From IMG/VR virus record IMGVR_UViG_3300034283_001363, positions 1 through 48,467 of that record: a DNA stretch of 48,467 nt. One strand, written 5' to 3'. The notes under the pieces were generated by a model. The model saw nothing but the letters and a program-made list of their open reading frames with translations. It ran no database searches and was not told the DNA's origin. The stretch comes from a virus. Position numbers and translations under genes: made by a program. Shown in pieces: positions 23,765-31,688 of this stretch. Position 1 is the stretch's first letter, and each line of letters begins with the position of its first letter.

Positions 23765-23946
23765 GGTTGCGGTGTAATTAGTTTTCTAACTAAGTTAATG
23801 GCTCTATTTGCATCTGGTGATATATGATTAATAATAGCTAAGTCTTTTTTTTCTGCTGACATACATATTATTTCAATAATTGCTCTTTGAAGATCGTCTC
23901 TTTCTTGTTGCAGCTTTAAAATAAGCTCCAATGATTCTTTATCCAT
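23761..23946 (-). CDS. Small helical protein (61 aa)
   Basis: The likely start is ATG 23946, since CCGCAAC precedes it directly; an upstream in-frame codon would read into a terminator-like hairpin. The product is almost entirely helical (DKESLELILKLQQERDDLQRAIIEIICMS, then ANRAINLVRKLI). Its stop overlaps the chaperone start by 4 bp. No function is recognised; small helical proteins occur here in other phages as tail-assembly accessories. Confidence 0.55.
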   Translation of the reverse strand: MDKESLELILKLQQERDDLQRAIIEIICMSAEKKDLAIINHISPDANRAINLVRKLITPQP

Positions 23947-23965
23947 GTTGCGGTTTGGTTTTATA

Positions 23966-23997
23966 AGAAAGCCCCAAACGTACATCCGGGGCTTTCT
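23966..23997 (-). terminator. Hairpin after the major tail protein gene
   Basis: AGAAAGCCCC (23966-23975) pairs perfectly with GGGGCTTTCT (23988-23997). On the minus strand only a short T/A-rich tail follows, so it is a partial terminator or 3'-end stabiliser that would make tail-tube mRNA more abundant than downstream genes. Confidence 0.6.
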
Positions 23998-24019
23998 ATT
24001 GGTTAATTACTTGCTTTTC

Positions 24020-24523
24020 TTATGGAGTTACTACAGGTTTGTAGCCCAAGATTGGTTTACCTGCTTCTACTGCCAAAGGAGTAACGGTAACATCAATCAA
24101 GAAGATACCTTTCTTGCTGAACTCTCCGTTTACGACAGCTTCGATGTCTCCGTTTGGTATATCGAAAACAAGACCTTGTTCCGTAGATATACGTACGGCT
24201 TTGTTTGCCACGATTTCAGTTCCATCGAATCCCCACTTGGTTGTATCAACCAATTCACCACCCACAAGTTCTGCGAGTAAAGCTTCGTCAGGGTCCATGA
24301 TAGAGAATTTTAACTCAGGCATTTTCTTGTTTTTGATACGAACCGCAGGAGAAGCATGTCCCTCCTCAAAATGTTCTGTAATGTCTGATGCAGCTTGGTT
24401 CAACTTGCAAGTGTCCTTGTAGGTCATTCCAATTTTTGTCAGAGTATTAGGCATTGTGCCTTGGTCTGATGCTGTACCAATTTGGATCTCTGATAATCCA
24501 AGAGTAAATGTTGGTGTTGCCAT
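24020..24523 (-). CDS. Major tail (tube) protein
   Basis: The 167-residue protein contains beta-rich segments (KIGMTYKDTCKLNQAASDITEHFEEGHASPAVRIKNKKMPELKFSIMDPDEALLAELVGG) typical of tail-tube subunits in this group. The placement upstream of the chaperones and downstream of the tail-completion gene fits. A strong hairpin follows the gene, as expected for an abundant structural product. Family membership is by size, pattern and order. Confidence 0.7.
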   Translation of the reverse strand: MATPTFTLGLSEIQIGTASDQGTMPNTLTKIGMTYKDTCKLNQAASDITEHFEEGHASPAVRIKNKKMPELKFSIMDPDEALLAELVGGELVDTTKWGFDGTEIVANKAVRISTEQGLVFDIPNGDIEAVVNGEFSKKGIFLIDVTVTPLAVEAGKPILGYKPVVTP

Positions 24524-24535
24524 TTCTTTAATTTA

Positions 24536-24946
24536 TTAAATGTGAATGTTCCAGTTTATTCTTATGTTTACGTAATGTTGATTTATTTCATTTTCGGGTA
24601 TCGTGGTTTGATTTTCAATTGATATAGATAAACCAGGCACAATCTGTGTTCTAAGTATGTTGAGAACGATAGCCGATATTTCCTTTAATCTTTCGATATT
24701 GGCCATATCTTGTTTCAATCCACCTATACTAATAGATTTATCCTTAACGTGTATATTGACATTGGAAGTGCCGATTTGTGGGCTTGAGTCTTGAGATAAC
24801 ACTATCGTATTGACCACCACATCTTCAAGCACTGAATTAAAAGGTCTTTGATACACATATACGCCCCCACTTATCGTGGAAGTTAATTCCGTGCTATCTT
24901 TCAATAGCTTGTAAATTATAGTGTCTGTATCAAATGTTTGTATCAT
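24536..24946 (-). CDS. Tail terminator/completion protein candidate (136 aa)
   Basis: The 136-residue product has alternating strands (IIYKLLKDSTELTSTISGGVYVYQRPFNSVLEDVVVNTIVLS ... VNIHVKD) that fit tail-terminator (gpU-like) proteins. It lies between the gp10-like gene and the major tail protein and shares a 1-bp overlap with the upstream stop. The order head-closure, gp10, terminator, tube is standard. Confidence 0.55.
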   Translation of the reverse strand: MIQTFDTDTIIYKLLKDSTELTSTISGGVYVYQRPFNSVLEDVVVNTIVLSQDSSPQIGTSNVNIHVKDKSISIGGLKQDMANIERLKEISAIVLNILRTQIVPGLSISIENQTTIPENEINQHYVNIRINWNIHI

Positions 24947-25401
24947 TAATCTATTGCTTTGTTGATGTTTTGTTTCAACTCGTTTAGCATTTTTGGCAGT
25001 TGTTGTTTTGCCAGTATCTCAGCGGAAGTAAGAACGTCACGCCCTGTGGCCTCAACATAAACAGCATAACTCATACCTGCTGTGACTACAAGAGAATAAC
25101 CCATTGTACGCTTTGAGCCTACTTTTTCAGCTAGTGACTTTCCGCTTTCAACTCCCTCCCCAGTTCCTGTATAATTGTCGTGAATAGCTACACCATCCTT
25201 AAACACTACATATCCTATTGATGAACGTAGGTTTCCAGTTTGGTCCATAAACCCCGAACTAGCAGGAATTGACCTCGCATGAATTACACATAATTCTCCA
25301 AGGTATTGTAGTCTTTGGATGATCCTTTTATCAATCACTTTGCGAAACTTCTCGAAGCGTGCATGAATATCCTGCTGATTGAACTTTGGTTCTATAGCCA
25401 T
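24946..25401 (-). CDS. HK97 gp10-like head-tail/tail-completion protein (151 aa)
   Basis: The N-terminal helix (RFEKFRKVIDKRIIQRLQYLGELCVIHARSIPASSGFMDQTGNLRSSIGYVV) with the TGNLRSSI motif is characteristic of HK97 gp10-like proteins. The middle (ESGKSLAEKVGSKRTMGYSLVVTAGMSYAVYVE) carries the conserved YAVYVE strand. It joins the head and tail tube. Confidence 0.75.
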   Translation of the reverse strand: MAIEPKFNQQDIHARFEKFRKVIDKRIIQRLQYLGELCVIHARSIPASSGFMDQTGNLRSSIGYVVFKDGVAIHDNYTGTGEGVESGKSLAEKVGSKRTMGYSLVVTAGMSYAVYVEATGRDVLTSAEILAKQQLPKMLNELKQNINKAID

Positions 25402-25721
25402 AATCTACAGTGCAATTGACCAACATCGTATTTGATTACGTCACCACTTATCCTTGATTCAGATACGTTATCGGAATTGCTAACAATTACTTGTGTGCCC
25501 TCAGATATTTTTTCAGATTCAAGCGGTAAATGAATAACAGATGAAAAAACGATAGCTTTGCCATCTTGACCATAAACAACAGAGCCTTTTCCGTTGGTCT
25601 GTTCTCTGCATACTGAATGCAAAACCCACTGTTCTGAAGAATCAGACCAGTTACCCACATCGTCCTGAACGGAATCTGTTACATTTTTGACGAATAAAAA
25701 GTGTGGATATTGCATTATCAT
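25392..25721 (-). CDS. Head closure/adaptor protein candidate (109 aa)
   Basis: A 109-residue beta-rich protein (HFLFVKNVTDSVQDDVGNWSDSSEQWVLHSVCREQTNGKGSVVYGQDGKAIVFSSVIHLPLE), similar in size and strand pattern to head-closure (Ad2/gp16-like) proteins. It overlaps the gp10-like gene by 10 bp and begins 1 bp after the preceding gene. An alternative start at Met3 (25715) is possible. Confidence 0.55.
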   Translation of the reverse strand: MIMQYPHFLFVKNVTDSVQDDVGNWSDSSEQWVLHSVCREQTNGKGSVVYGQDGKAIVFSSVIHLPLESEKISEGTQVIVSNSDNVSESRISGDVIKYDVGQLHCRLWL

Positions 25722-25722
25722 A

Positions 25723-26037
25723 TCACCAGTAGTTTGAACGATTGACTATTTTTGGTTTTTTTTCAAGCGGATTGTCCACTCCATACTTCGAGTATATTCC
25801 AGATGCAAGTATCAAATAGTTACTTTTATCCGTTGCAGACACTTGGAAGTCTCCCTCCGTTATGTTTGCCGAAGTCACAAGAAGAACATACATAGATGCC
25901 ATAGCCAGTTCAAACTCCTTGTTTAGCCCTGAATAACTGTCTGTCTCGTTCAATCCATTGTCAATCAAAATCTTTTGAACTTTGATTTTATCAACTGGAT
26001 AGTTTACTGATGCTGATAGTGCTTCGTAGTTTGTCAT
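25723..26037 (-). CDS. Head-tail connector (gp6/gp15-like) candidate (104 aa)
   Basis: The 104-residue helical protein (SVNYPVDKIKVQKILIDNGLNETDSYSGLNKEFELAMASMYVLLVTSANITEGDFQVSATD) is in the place of the first connector after the capsid and has the helix-loop-helix arrangement of gp6-like adaptors. It follows a hairpin after the capsid gene. Confidence 0.55.
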   Translation of the reverse strand: MTNYEALSASVNYPVDKIKVQKILIDNGLNETDSYSGLNKEFELAMASMYVLLVTSANITEGDFQVSATDKSNYLILASGIYSKYGVDNPLEKKPKIVNRSNYW

Positions 26038-26052
26038 CTTGAAATAGTTAAT

Positions 26053-26085
26053 TTAAAGGGTACGGTATTGTGCCGCACCCTTTAA
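26053..26085 (-). terminator. Hairpin after the major capsid gene
   Basis: TTAAAGGGTACGG (26053-26065) pairs with CCGCACCCTTTAA (26073-26085), one mismatch. On the minus strand it is followed by AAATTAA, not a T run, so it is a weak terminator or RNA stabiliser between capsid and connector genes. Confidence 0.6.
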
Positions 26086-26094
26086 TATTCAACA

Positions 26095-27189
26095 CTATTT
26101 TGTCCAGCTAGTTCCATTAACCTGCATCAATACAGAGCGGCTGGCTAGGTTCCAAGCAGGGAAAATGTTTGCTATACCCTCAGTAACTTCCTTAACTGGA
26201 CTTTCTTCTGAGTACTTCTTGATCATAGTATGACCGTTCATTGCTTTCATGGCAACGCTGTTTGACAAGTTCATGTCAATTGGACGTTTCCAGTGTGTTT
26301 TTCCAAGAACTTTTGACTCAGAGAACAATACAACATCATCTTCGAATGGATTAGCAGTCGTGCGTGTTCCATCTGGAAGCTCTATTGTGATGTCTTGGTC
26401 AACTTCTACGATTTGCAAGCCGTTGAATGCAACCTTACGCATCAACATAGCATTTATGTCGGTCAAAGCAGGTGTTTGTGCCATTCCTGACAAGTTCGAC
26501 AAATACGATGCACACAATTTGATTGCTTCATCGGTTTGCACCAACTTAGCCAATGTAGCTGTGTTCATGAATGCGAATTTGGAAGTTGAACCAATAGCCT
26601 TAGCTGCTGCAATAGCGGCTGGAAAATCTTTCGAGAAAGGTTTTGCAGTTGCAGTTGTAGCCCAGTTGGTATTAACACCTATTTTTTGAGTCGCAGGGAT
26701 TTGGTAATCTACGTTGTACTCAGTTACTACACCTGCGTTGTTAGCGTTGGTGAAAGAAACTTTTCCAAGAGAGATTTGTTTCAATGCGATCCATTCTGCA
26801 CGAGAAGCAACACCAGTCCAACAGAACTGAGTATCTTCCGCCCAAAATTCTACGATAGCACGCAAATCAGGACTGTTACTTGCCATTGCAAGCATGATGT
26901 CATATTCTGTCAACTCGTCCTCAAGCTTTTCACGGCTGATTGAAATCTTAGGAATATCACCCTGAATACGGCTAATTGCCTCACGGGTCTTTTTAGGTAT
27001 GGTTGAACCACGGCTAACTAAATCAGCAGCGATTTTCAAACCTGCCTGTCCTTCCAACATCTTCCAAGTTAGGAAAGGTGTTTCTGTCAAAGGGAAAAGA
27101 GTTGGGTAGTAGTAAGGTTTTAAGTCGTAGGTGTTAATTACGGCTTGCATATCTTTCTCGTTCAACCCTTGCATTAATGTCTTTTGCAT
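26095..27189 (-). CDS. Major capsid protein (lambda gpE-type family)
   Basis: The 364-residue protein contains segments typical of the Phage_cap_E family (YPTLFPLTETPFLTWKMLEGQAGLKIAADLVSRGSTIPKKTRE near the N-terminus; FAFMNTATLAKL and PFEDDVVLFSESKVLGKTHW near the middle and C-terminus). It forms the procapsid shell. It is preceded by a decoration protein and scaffold and followed by connectors; a hairpin lies after the stop. Confidence 0.8.
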   Translation of the reverse strand: MQKTLMQGLNEKDMQAVINTYDLKPYYYPTLFPLTETPFLTWKMLEGQAGLKIAADLVSRGSTIPKKTREAISRIQGDIPKISISREKLEDELTEYDIMLAMASNSPDLRAIVEFWAEDTQFCWTGVASRAEWIALKQISLGKVSFTNANNAGVVTEYNVDYQIPATQKIGVNTNWATTATAKPFSKDFPAAIAAAKAIGSTSKFAFMNTATLAKLVQTDEAIKLCASYLSNLSGMAQTPALTDINAMLMRKVAFNGLQIVEVDQDITIELPDGTRTTANPFEDDVVLFSESKVLGKTHWKRPIDMNLSNSVAMKAMNGHTMIKKYSEESPVKEVTEGIANIFPAWNLASRSVLMQVNGTSWTK

Positions 27190-27218
27190 ATTCTTTTTGG
27201 TTTTTAGAGGTTAAACAA

Positions 27219-27797
27219 TTACACGATGTAGTGAATGCCTTTCAGCGTTCCTTTCAAAGTGTCATTTACAACAGGTGCGTTACCTGAACGTACAACTGCC
27301 ACTACCCATGCATCAGTAAACAAGTTGTCACTTGCTACAACATCATAGTTCGAACCTGCAATTGCAGTAGGAACGTACTTTGGAACTTTGTTTCCTGCAG
27401 CTGATTCAAATGCAACAGTTTTTGAAGCTGCTGTAATTGCAACACCTAGAGTTGTTCCAACGGTAATAACATCTTTGTCTGTATTTGTGGTCTTATCGAT
27501 TGCAGTAATCAACTGACCATTTGCGCCCTCAGTTGCAAAGCGATCACCTACTTTGAAGTGAGAACCTTTTGCAACATCATAAGCCGTGGCATCGTTTGCT
27601 GCATCTGATACTATCAGAGCTGTTTTGCAAACGTGGTACATACCGTCAGCAGATGCATAAGCCAATGGTGTACCTTCGACAATGGCCGAACCACCAAGCT
27701 CTGCAACCTTAACGGTAACACCACCTGGAATATCTGCCAAGCGGTGAACGATAGCTTTGATTACTCTGCTATCCTTAGAACGTTCGATTTTAAGCAT
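27219..27797 (-). CDS. Head decoration/minor capsid protein (192 aa)
   Basis: The 192-residue beta-rich protein (VHRLADIPGGVTVKVAELGGSAIVEGTPLAYASADGMYHVCKTALI) lies between scaffold and major capsid. It has low sequence complexity and many Thr/Ala/Val strands, as decoration (gpD-like) proteins do. Its exact role on the capsid surface is inferred. Confidence 0.6.
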   Translation of the reverse strand: MLKIERSKDSRVIKAIVHRLADIPGGVTVKVAELGGSAIVEGTPLAYASADGMYHVCKTALIVSDAANDATAYDVAKGSHFKVGDRFATEGANGQLITAIDKTTNTDKDVITVGTTLGVAITAASKTVAFESAAGNKVPKYVPTAIAGSNYDVVASDNLFTDAWVVAVVRSGNAPVVNDTLKGTLKGIHYIV

Positions 27798-27828
27798 TTT
27801 GCTTTAGTTTTTTAATTAAACAATTTCT

Positions 27829-28509
27829 TTAAATTTCTTTGCCAGTAAGTGGCTTTTTGTCGTCGGTTTTGCTTTCGATAAACGAAGCTACGGCAGACGA
27901 TACGCCATTCTTATCAGTTCCACCAACAAAAGGCTTGTGTGCGCCTGATAACTTGCTATCTGCAAATTCTTGTTTCAAACCTGTGATGTCTGTTTCAACC
28001 TCTGTCAAGTATTCATTGAAAGATTCATCCGAATCGAAACTCATTCTCGAAAAGTCTTTCATTTTCTGAGATTTGAATGTTTCTGGTAAATCAGATAGTT
28101 TGCTTTGCAATTCTTGAAGCCTTGTTTCAGTTACTTTTTTACCCTCGAATGATGAAAGTTTTTCAGAGAGTGATTTGTTTTGTTCGATTAAAGCCTTAGC
28201 CCATGCAGGTGGTTCATCACCGCCTTTGTTTTCAGGTTCGTCTTTGATTTCTTTCTTCTCAACAAAATCATACTTCTTTTTCAAATTGTCTTCGATGGTT
28301 TTTTTGCTTTCGGACACCTCTTTGTCCACATCTTTGCGCCAGTCCTTTACGAAATCATTCACTTTTTCGGCTGTGAATTTTTCTATTAATGCTGTAGCTT
28401 CTGTTTCATCTGCGGCTTGTATCGCTATGGCCGTAGCCAATTGAGCCAATCCGTCTTTACGCACGCCTGCAAATTTTGCTAGCAGTAATGCGAGAATTTT
28501 TTCTTTCAT
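27829..28509 (-). CDS. Scaffolding protein candidate (226 aa)
   Basis: The start is ATG 28509 (MKEKILALLLAKFAGVRKDGLAQL), preceded by an A/T-rich leader; a longer in-frame extension reads into the promoter region. The protein is highly charged and helical, with a coiled coil (ALIEQNKSLSEKLSSFEGKKVTETRLQELQSKL) and low-complexity acidic stretch (KDEPENKGGDEPP). This is the pattern of capsid scaffolds. Its position directly before the decoration and capsid genes supports the role. No protease motif is visible. Confidence 0.65.
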   Translation of the reverse strand: MKEKILALLLAKFAGVRKDGLAQLATAIAIQAADETEATALIEKFTAEKVNDFVKDWRKDVDKEVSESKKTIEDNLKKKYDFVEKKEIKDEPENKGGDEPPAWAKALIEQNKSLSEKLSSFEGKKVTETRLQELQSKLSDLPETFKSQKMKDFSRMSFDSDESFNEYLTEVETDITGLKQEFADSKLSGAHKPFVGGTDKNGVSSAVASFIESKTDDKKPLTGKEI

Positions 28510-28548
28510 GTGTTCAAAATTTATTGGTTTGTTGTAAATATTCAGACA

Positions 28549-28574
28549 CAAAGATAATTGTATCAGGGTGATAC
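28549..28574 (-). promoter_or_regulatory. Leftward promoter with operator for the capsid/scaffold unit
   Basis: Operator GTATCAGGGTGATAC (28560-28574) lies just upstream of TATCTTTG (minus strand, 28556-28549), a TAnnTTTG match. It is about 40-50 nt before the scaffold start. No -33 TTTG at the normal spacing. Confidence 0.55.
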
Positions 28575-28706
28575 GTTTTATCACTAAATTAAAAGTTATG
28601 CTTATGTTATGAACCTCACGCCTGATGATTTTAAGTTATACACAATTTTAAGTTTTTTTAAATCTTTTTTAACTTACTTAATAACATATATACTGAATAT
28701 ATCCGC

Positions 28707-28728
28707 TATATTTGTATCACTGTAATAC
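28707..28728 (+). promoter_or_regulatory. Rightward promoter with operator for the cargo island
   Basis: TATATTTG (28707-28714, TAnnTTTG) overlaps by one base the operator GTATCACTGTAATAC (28714-28728). It is 31 nt upstream of the first rightward gene (28759). The same promoter-operator fusion occurs on the other strand at 19024. The 249-bp gap 28510-28758 contains this and the 28549-28574 unit only. Confidence 0.6.
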
Positions 28729-28758
28729 ATATAATACTAACGACTAAAACTTAGAACT

Positions 28759-29163
28759 ATGGCAACTTATCAAGAAATCAAAAATCAGCAACCCGTGCTA
28801 TTTGAATGCTTTTTCGCATTCTCAGACCAACAGTACAACGAGGGAATTGAAAAACACAACCTGCAAGGCAAAAAGATTTATCGGGCACATGGTGGGTTAT
28901 ATGGAACACATGAAGGTATCAGTAAGCTATATGCTGACTATGATGCAATCACAAAGCAGATAAGCGAACAATGCAACCCACAGGAAGTGTACGACTACGA
29001 ATTTGGGAACCACGAATGCAGTTACATTTGCGATGACAGCGAAGTAATGAAAATTGTTATCAGCCAATTCAAACCGGAGCAGTACAACGAAGTGAAGCGC
29101 AAATGTAAACACCACACCAACGAAGAACTCTTGGCTCAAATCGAAAATGAAATGAACAATTAA
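28759..29163 (+). CDS. Hypothetical cargo protein (134 aa)
   Basis: The 134-residue protein has a conserved-looking core (GKKIYRAHGGLYGTHEGISKLYADYDAITKQISEQCNPQEVYDYEFGNHECSYI) that resembles a family seen on conjugative elements and phages of Bacteroidetes; no function is known. It is the first gene of the rightward island and closest to the promoter-operator at 28707. Confidence 0.6.
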   Translation: MATYQEIKNQQPVLFECFFAFSDQQYNEGIEKHNLQGKKIYRAHGGLYGTHEGISKLYADYDAITKQISEQCNPQEVYDYEFGNHECSYICDDSEVMKIVISQFKPEQYNEVKRKCKHHTNEELLAQIENEMNN

Positions 29164-29181
29164 ACCAATTGCACAAATACA

Positions 29182-29448
29182 ATGGCTAAAACAAGACACA
29201 TTTACATAGACCTCCTCATAACTGATGGGGAACGTGAGCACAACCACAGGACAGCATTCTCTACTAACTGCGAAAATCTAGGTTTCGCTGTATTGCTCTA
29301 CCAGTTCAGATATTGGGGACATGGGTATAGAGAAAGTAGAGAAGACATAAATTGCTGGTTCGACGGAGTAATAACCTGCAAAATAGAAAAGTGGAAAGAG
29401 GTAACATACGAAGAAGCTAATTTTATAAACGAATTGATTTATGGCTAA
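29182..29448 (+). CDS. Hypothetical protein (88 aa)
   Basis: An 88-residue product with aromatic-rich segments (AVLLYQFRYWGHGYRES, INCWFDGVI) and no recognised domain. The stop overlaps the start of the RadC-like gene by 8 bp. It is part of the rightward small-gene cluster. Confidence 0.5.
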   Translation: MAKTRHIYIDLLITDGEREHNHRTAFSTNCENLGFAVLLYQFRYWGHGYRESREDINCWFDGVITCKIEKWKEVTYEEANFINELIYG

Positions 29449-29893
29449 AACATACAAAAGCACGGTAAGCAACATCTCACTCAAAGCCGAAAAAAGCGAT
29501 TTTCCAAAAGTTCAAGTAACACAAAGTAGTGATGCAGCTGATTTTATAAGCCAGTTCTACGGTGACGACTTGGGGATATACGAGAGCTTTTTCTTAGTAC
29601 TACTGAACAGGGCAAGCACTACTACTGGATACGTGAAAATATCTCAAGGTGGAACGGCTGGAACAGTTATCGATGTGAAAATGATTTCAAAGTACGCAAT
29701 TGAAAGTCTATCTGCAGGAGTCATCCTGGCACACAATCATCCAACTGGAATAACACATCCAAGTAAAAGCGATATTGACAATACTAAAAAGGTAAAAAAA
29801 GCCTTGAACCTATTCGACATCAAAGTACTTGATCACATCATACTTGGACCCGATAGCAACTATTATTCATTCGCCGACGAGGGCACTTTATAA
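29441..29893 (+). CDS. RadC-like JAMM-domain protein, N-terminally short (150 aa)
   Basis: Residues ~46-148 are a RadC MPN+ core with metal motif HNH at 98-100, Ser108 and Asp111 (spacing HxHx7SxxD) and a preceding FFLVLLNRAS strand. Bacterial RadC has an N-terminal helix-hairpin-helix region missing here, which is replaced by a 45-residue unrelated N-terminus. RadC-type genes are common in mobile elements; whether the metal site cleaves anything is not known. Confidence 0.8.
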   Translation: MAKTYKSTVSNISLKAEKSDFPKVQVTQSSDAADFISQFYGDDLGIYESFFLVLLNRASTTTGYVKISQGGTAGTVIDVKMISKYAIESLSAGVILAHNHPTGITHPSKSDIDNTKKVKKALNLFDIKVLDHIILGPDSNYYSFADEGTL

Positions 29894-29934
29894 ACCATTT
29901 AAAGCCTTTCGGTGGCGGTTAACCGATTAAAATT

Positions 29935-30315
29935 ATGAATAACGTAATAATAAAAAGATGGGTTCATGATCGCATTGAAAATGGAATCCTGATAGAGAGG
30001 GCACACTACGAAGAAAAGCCTGCGGTACTATTACACTGGGGAATAGCATACGAAGAGTTAAATAACGGAACAGGTATGTTTACCGTGGCATTTGTAAGAC
30101 TTGAAGATGGAAGTGTTTATAGTGTACACCCATCGGAGATTAGATTTATCATTGACGATAAAAAATCGAAGTTAGAAGCTGCGGCACCTGAGTTGTTGGA
30201 AGCATTGAAAGAATTAACCGATTGGGTTACTGCCTTAACTGATTGGTCAGGTGGAACATGTTTAGACCCTAAAATTGAAAAATGCAGAAAGGCAATCTGG
30301 AAAGCAACCAAATAA
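29935..30315 (+). CDS. Hypothetical protein (126 aa)
   Basis: The 126-residue product has a beta-rich N-terminal half with FTVAFVRLEDGSVYSVHPSEIRF and a C-terminal LEAAAPELLEALKELTDWV helix, ending IEKCRKAIWKATK. That last pattern is common in small phage proteins of unknown function. It follows a 41-bp gap with a small hairpin-like run (GCCTTTCGGTGGC). Confidence 0.5.
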   Translation: MNNVIIKRWVHDRIENGILIERAHYEEKPAVLLHWGIAYEELNNGTGMFTVAFVRLEDGSVYSVHPSEIRFIIDDKKSKLEAAAPELLEALKELTDWVTALTDWSGGTCLDPKIEKCRKAIWKATK

Positions 30316-30317
30316 CC

Positions 30318-30602
30318 ATGAAACGGACAATCCTATTCAACGGCAAGCACTACGAACTCGTCCACTGGCACTTCACACACTTGGAAGCTAAGGACGAACT
30401 CGGAAATAAACTTTTAATCAAACACTCACAAAATCAAAACAGCATGAAAAGACTAATCGAAGAAGCAAAAGAGCTAGTAAAAGAAACAATTTGGAGGTGG
30501 TTCGCAGACGAGCCAATGCAGATGGTTCACATCAAAATCACAGTGTTCATAATCATCGGCGGTCTGCTTTTTGCAGGCGGATTTATGCAAGTAATTAACT
30601 AA
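30318..30602 (+). CDS. Small protein with C-terminal membrane helix (94 aa)
   Basis: The start is ATG 30318, 2 bp after the preceding stop. The N-terminal half has a soluble beta/helix stretch (YELVHWHFTHLEAKDELGNKLL), then a helix (SMKRLIEEAKELVKETIWRWF) and a C-terminal hydrophobic segment (ITVFIIIGGLLFAGGFM). A membrane-anchored accessory protein is likely. Confidence 0.55.
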   Translation: MKRTILFNGKHYELVHWHFTHLEAKDELGNKLLIKHSQNQNSMKRLIEEAKELVKETIWRWFADEPMQMVHIKITVFIIIGGLLFAGGFMQVIN

Positions 30603-30631
30603 TAAGCCAACAATCAAAAATAATATTTGAT

Positions 30632-30838
30632 ATGGCAACAGAACAAAAACTTGAAAGATTAAATATCTATAACAATGGCAAATTGATTGGACAGGATTAT
30701 CAGAGGGATAATGGATATTGGTCACATAAATGGTATGACCCTAAAACTAAAAAATTTGAACGTGGAAGTTGGACAGGTAGAGCCAAAGGAGAAAATATGA
30801 GCAATTGGATGTATGAACCAGTAAATGATATAAATTGA
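30632..30838 (+). CDS. Hypothetical protein (68 aa)
   Basis: A 68-residue product rich in aromatic and charged residues (LNIYNNGKLIGQDYQRDNGYWSHKWYDPKTKKFERGSWTGRAKG), no domain recognised. It lies in the rightward island. Confidence 0.45.
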   Translation: MATEQKLERLNIYNNGKLIGQDYQRDNGYWSHKWYDPKTKKFERGSWTGRAKGENMSNWMYEPVNDIN

Positions 30839-30842
30839 AGTT

Positions 30843-31049
30843 ATGGCAACAGACGAGCACGGCAAGAACATCACATACTTAGAGACCTTTGTCAACGGTA
30901 TATTGTGGAAACGCCACGACATCACAAGAGAGAGCAAAAAAAAGGTGGTTAAATACATGAACCTTGGACTAGCATTCAAGACTGTAAGTTTCCACATGTT
31001 AATAACCGACCGACTATTACCAGTTGGCAAAATAAATAGTTTAGTATGA
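30843..31049 (+). CDS. Hypothetical protein (68 aa)
   Basis: A 68-residue protein (GKNITYLETFVNGILWKRHDITRESKKKVVKYMNLGLAF) with no recognised domain. Its stop overlaps the next gene by 4 bp, so they are coupled. Confidence 0.45.
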   Translation: MATDEHGKNITYLETFVNGILWKRHDITRESKKKVVKYMNLGLAFKTVSFHMLITDRLLPVGKINSLV

Positions 31050-31429
31050 AAGCAAATGAATTAAGAATCGGAAATTACTACCATTACCACATCATTGATG
31101 AATTTGACGACCCAACCGAATATGATATAGTGTGCCAAACTGACGCCGAAGATTTGGATATTCTATCAAATGAAGAAGATCCAGACTACAGACCCATCCC
31201 CCTCACCGAAGAATGGCTTTTGAAGTTTGGGTTTATAAAATCAAAACTAGAAGGATATGATGTACATTTTAAGTACAGTCACCATCTATTACATTCATCT
31301 ATAACGGCATTGTATAACGCTGATTTTTCATTATTACTAGATAATGTAGCAAGAGGAATCAAATACGTTCACCAACTTCAAAACCTTTATTTCGCACTGA
31401 CAGGCGAAGAATTAACCATGAAACAATAG
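31046..31429 (+). CDS. Conserved hypothetical phage protein (127 aa)
   Basis: The 127-residue protein opens MKANELRIGNYYHYHIID and has PIPLTEEWLLKFGF and a C-terminal YVHQLQNLYFALTGEEL. This combination is a very common but uncharacterised phage and prophage family in Bacteroidetes. No enzymatic motif is visible. Confidence 0.65.
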   Translation: MKANELRIGNYYHYHIIDEFDDPTEYDIVCQTDAEDLDILSNEEDPDYRPIPLTEEWLLKFGFIKSKLEGYDVHFKYSHHLLHSSITALYNADFSLLLDNVARGIKYVHQLQNLYFALTGEELTMKQ

Positions 31430-31433
31430 AACT

Positions 31434-31688
31434 ATGAGAATAACAATTACATTAATCATTGCAGTTATAGCGTTGCTGTACGCATCTGGAATTACAATTA
31501 AATTCAATCCATTTAGTATTGAGTTTAAGAACTTGGCTTTAGGATTTGCACTTTTCTTTTTGTGGATATCTATTTCCTTGTTTCAGTATCAATCATATAA
31601 ACAAGGAAAAACTGACAAGTTTATTGAGATTATTGAGATACTAGAAGAATTAAAACAACAAAAACAACAAGAAAAACAACAACCATGA
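31434..31688 (+). CDS. Small two-helix membrane protein (84 aa)
   Basis: Two hydrophobic segments (ITLIIAVIALLYASGITI, about 3-20, and LALGFALFFLWISISLFQY, about 34-52), then a Lys/Gln/Glu-rich tail. It may be an accessory membrane protein of the island. Confidence 0.5.
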   Translation: MRITITLIIAVIALLYASGITIKFNPFSIEFKNLALGFALFFLWISISLFQYQSYKQGKTDKFIEIIEILEELKQQKQQEKQQP

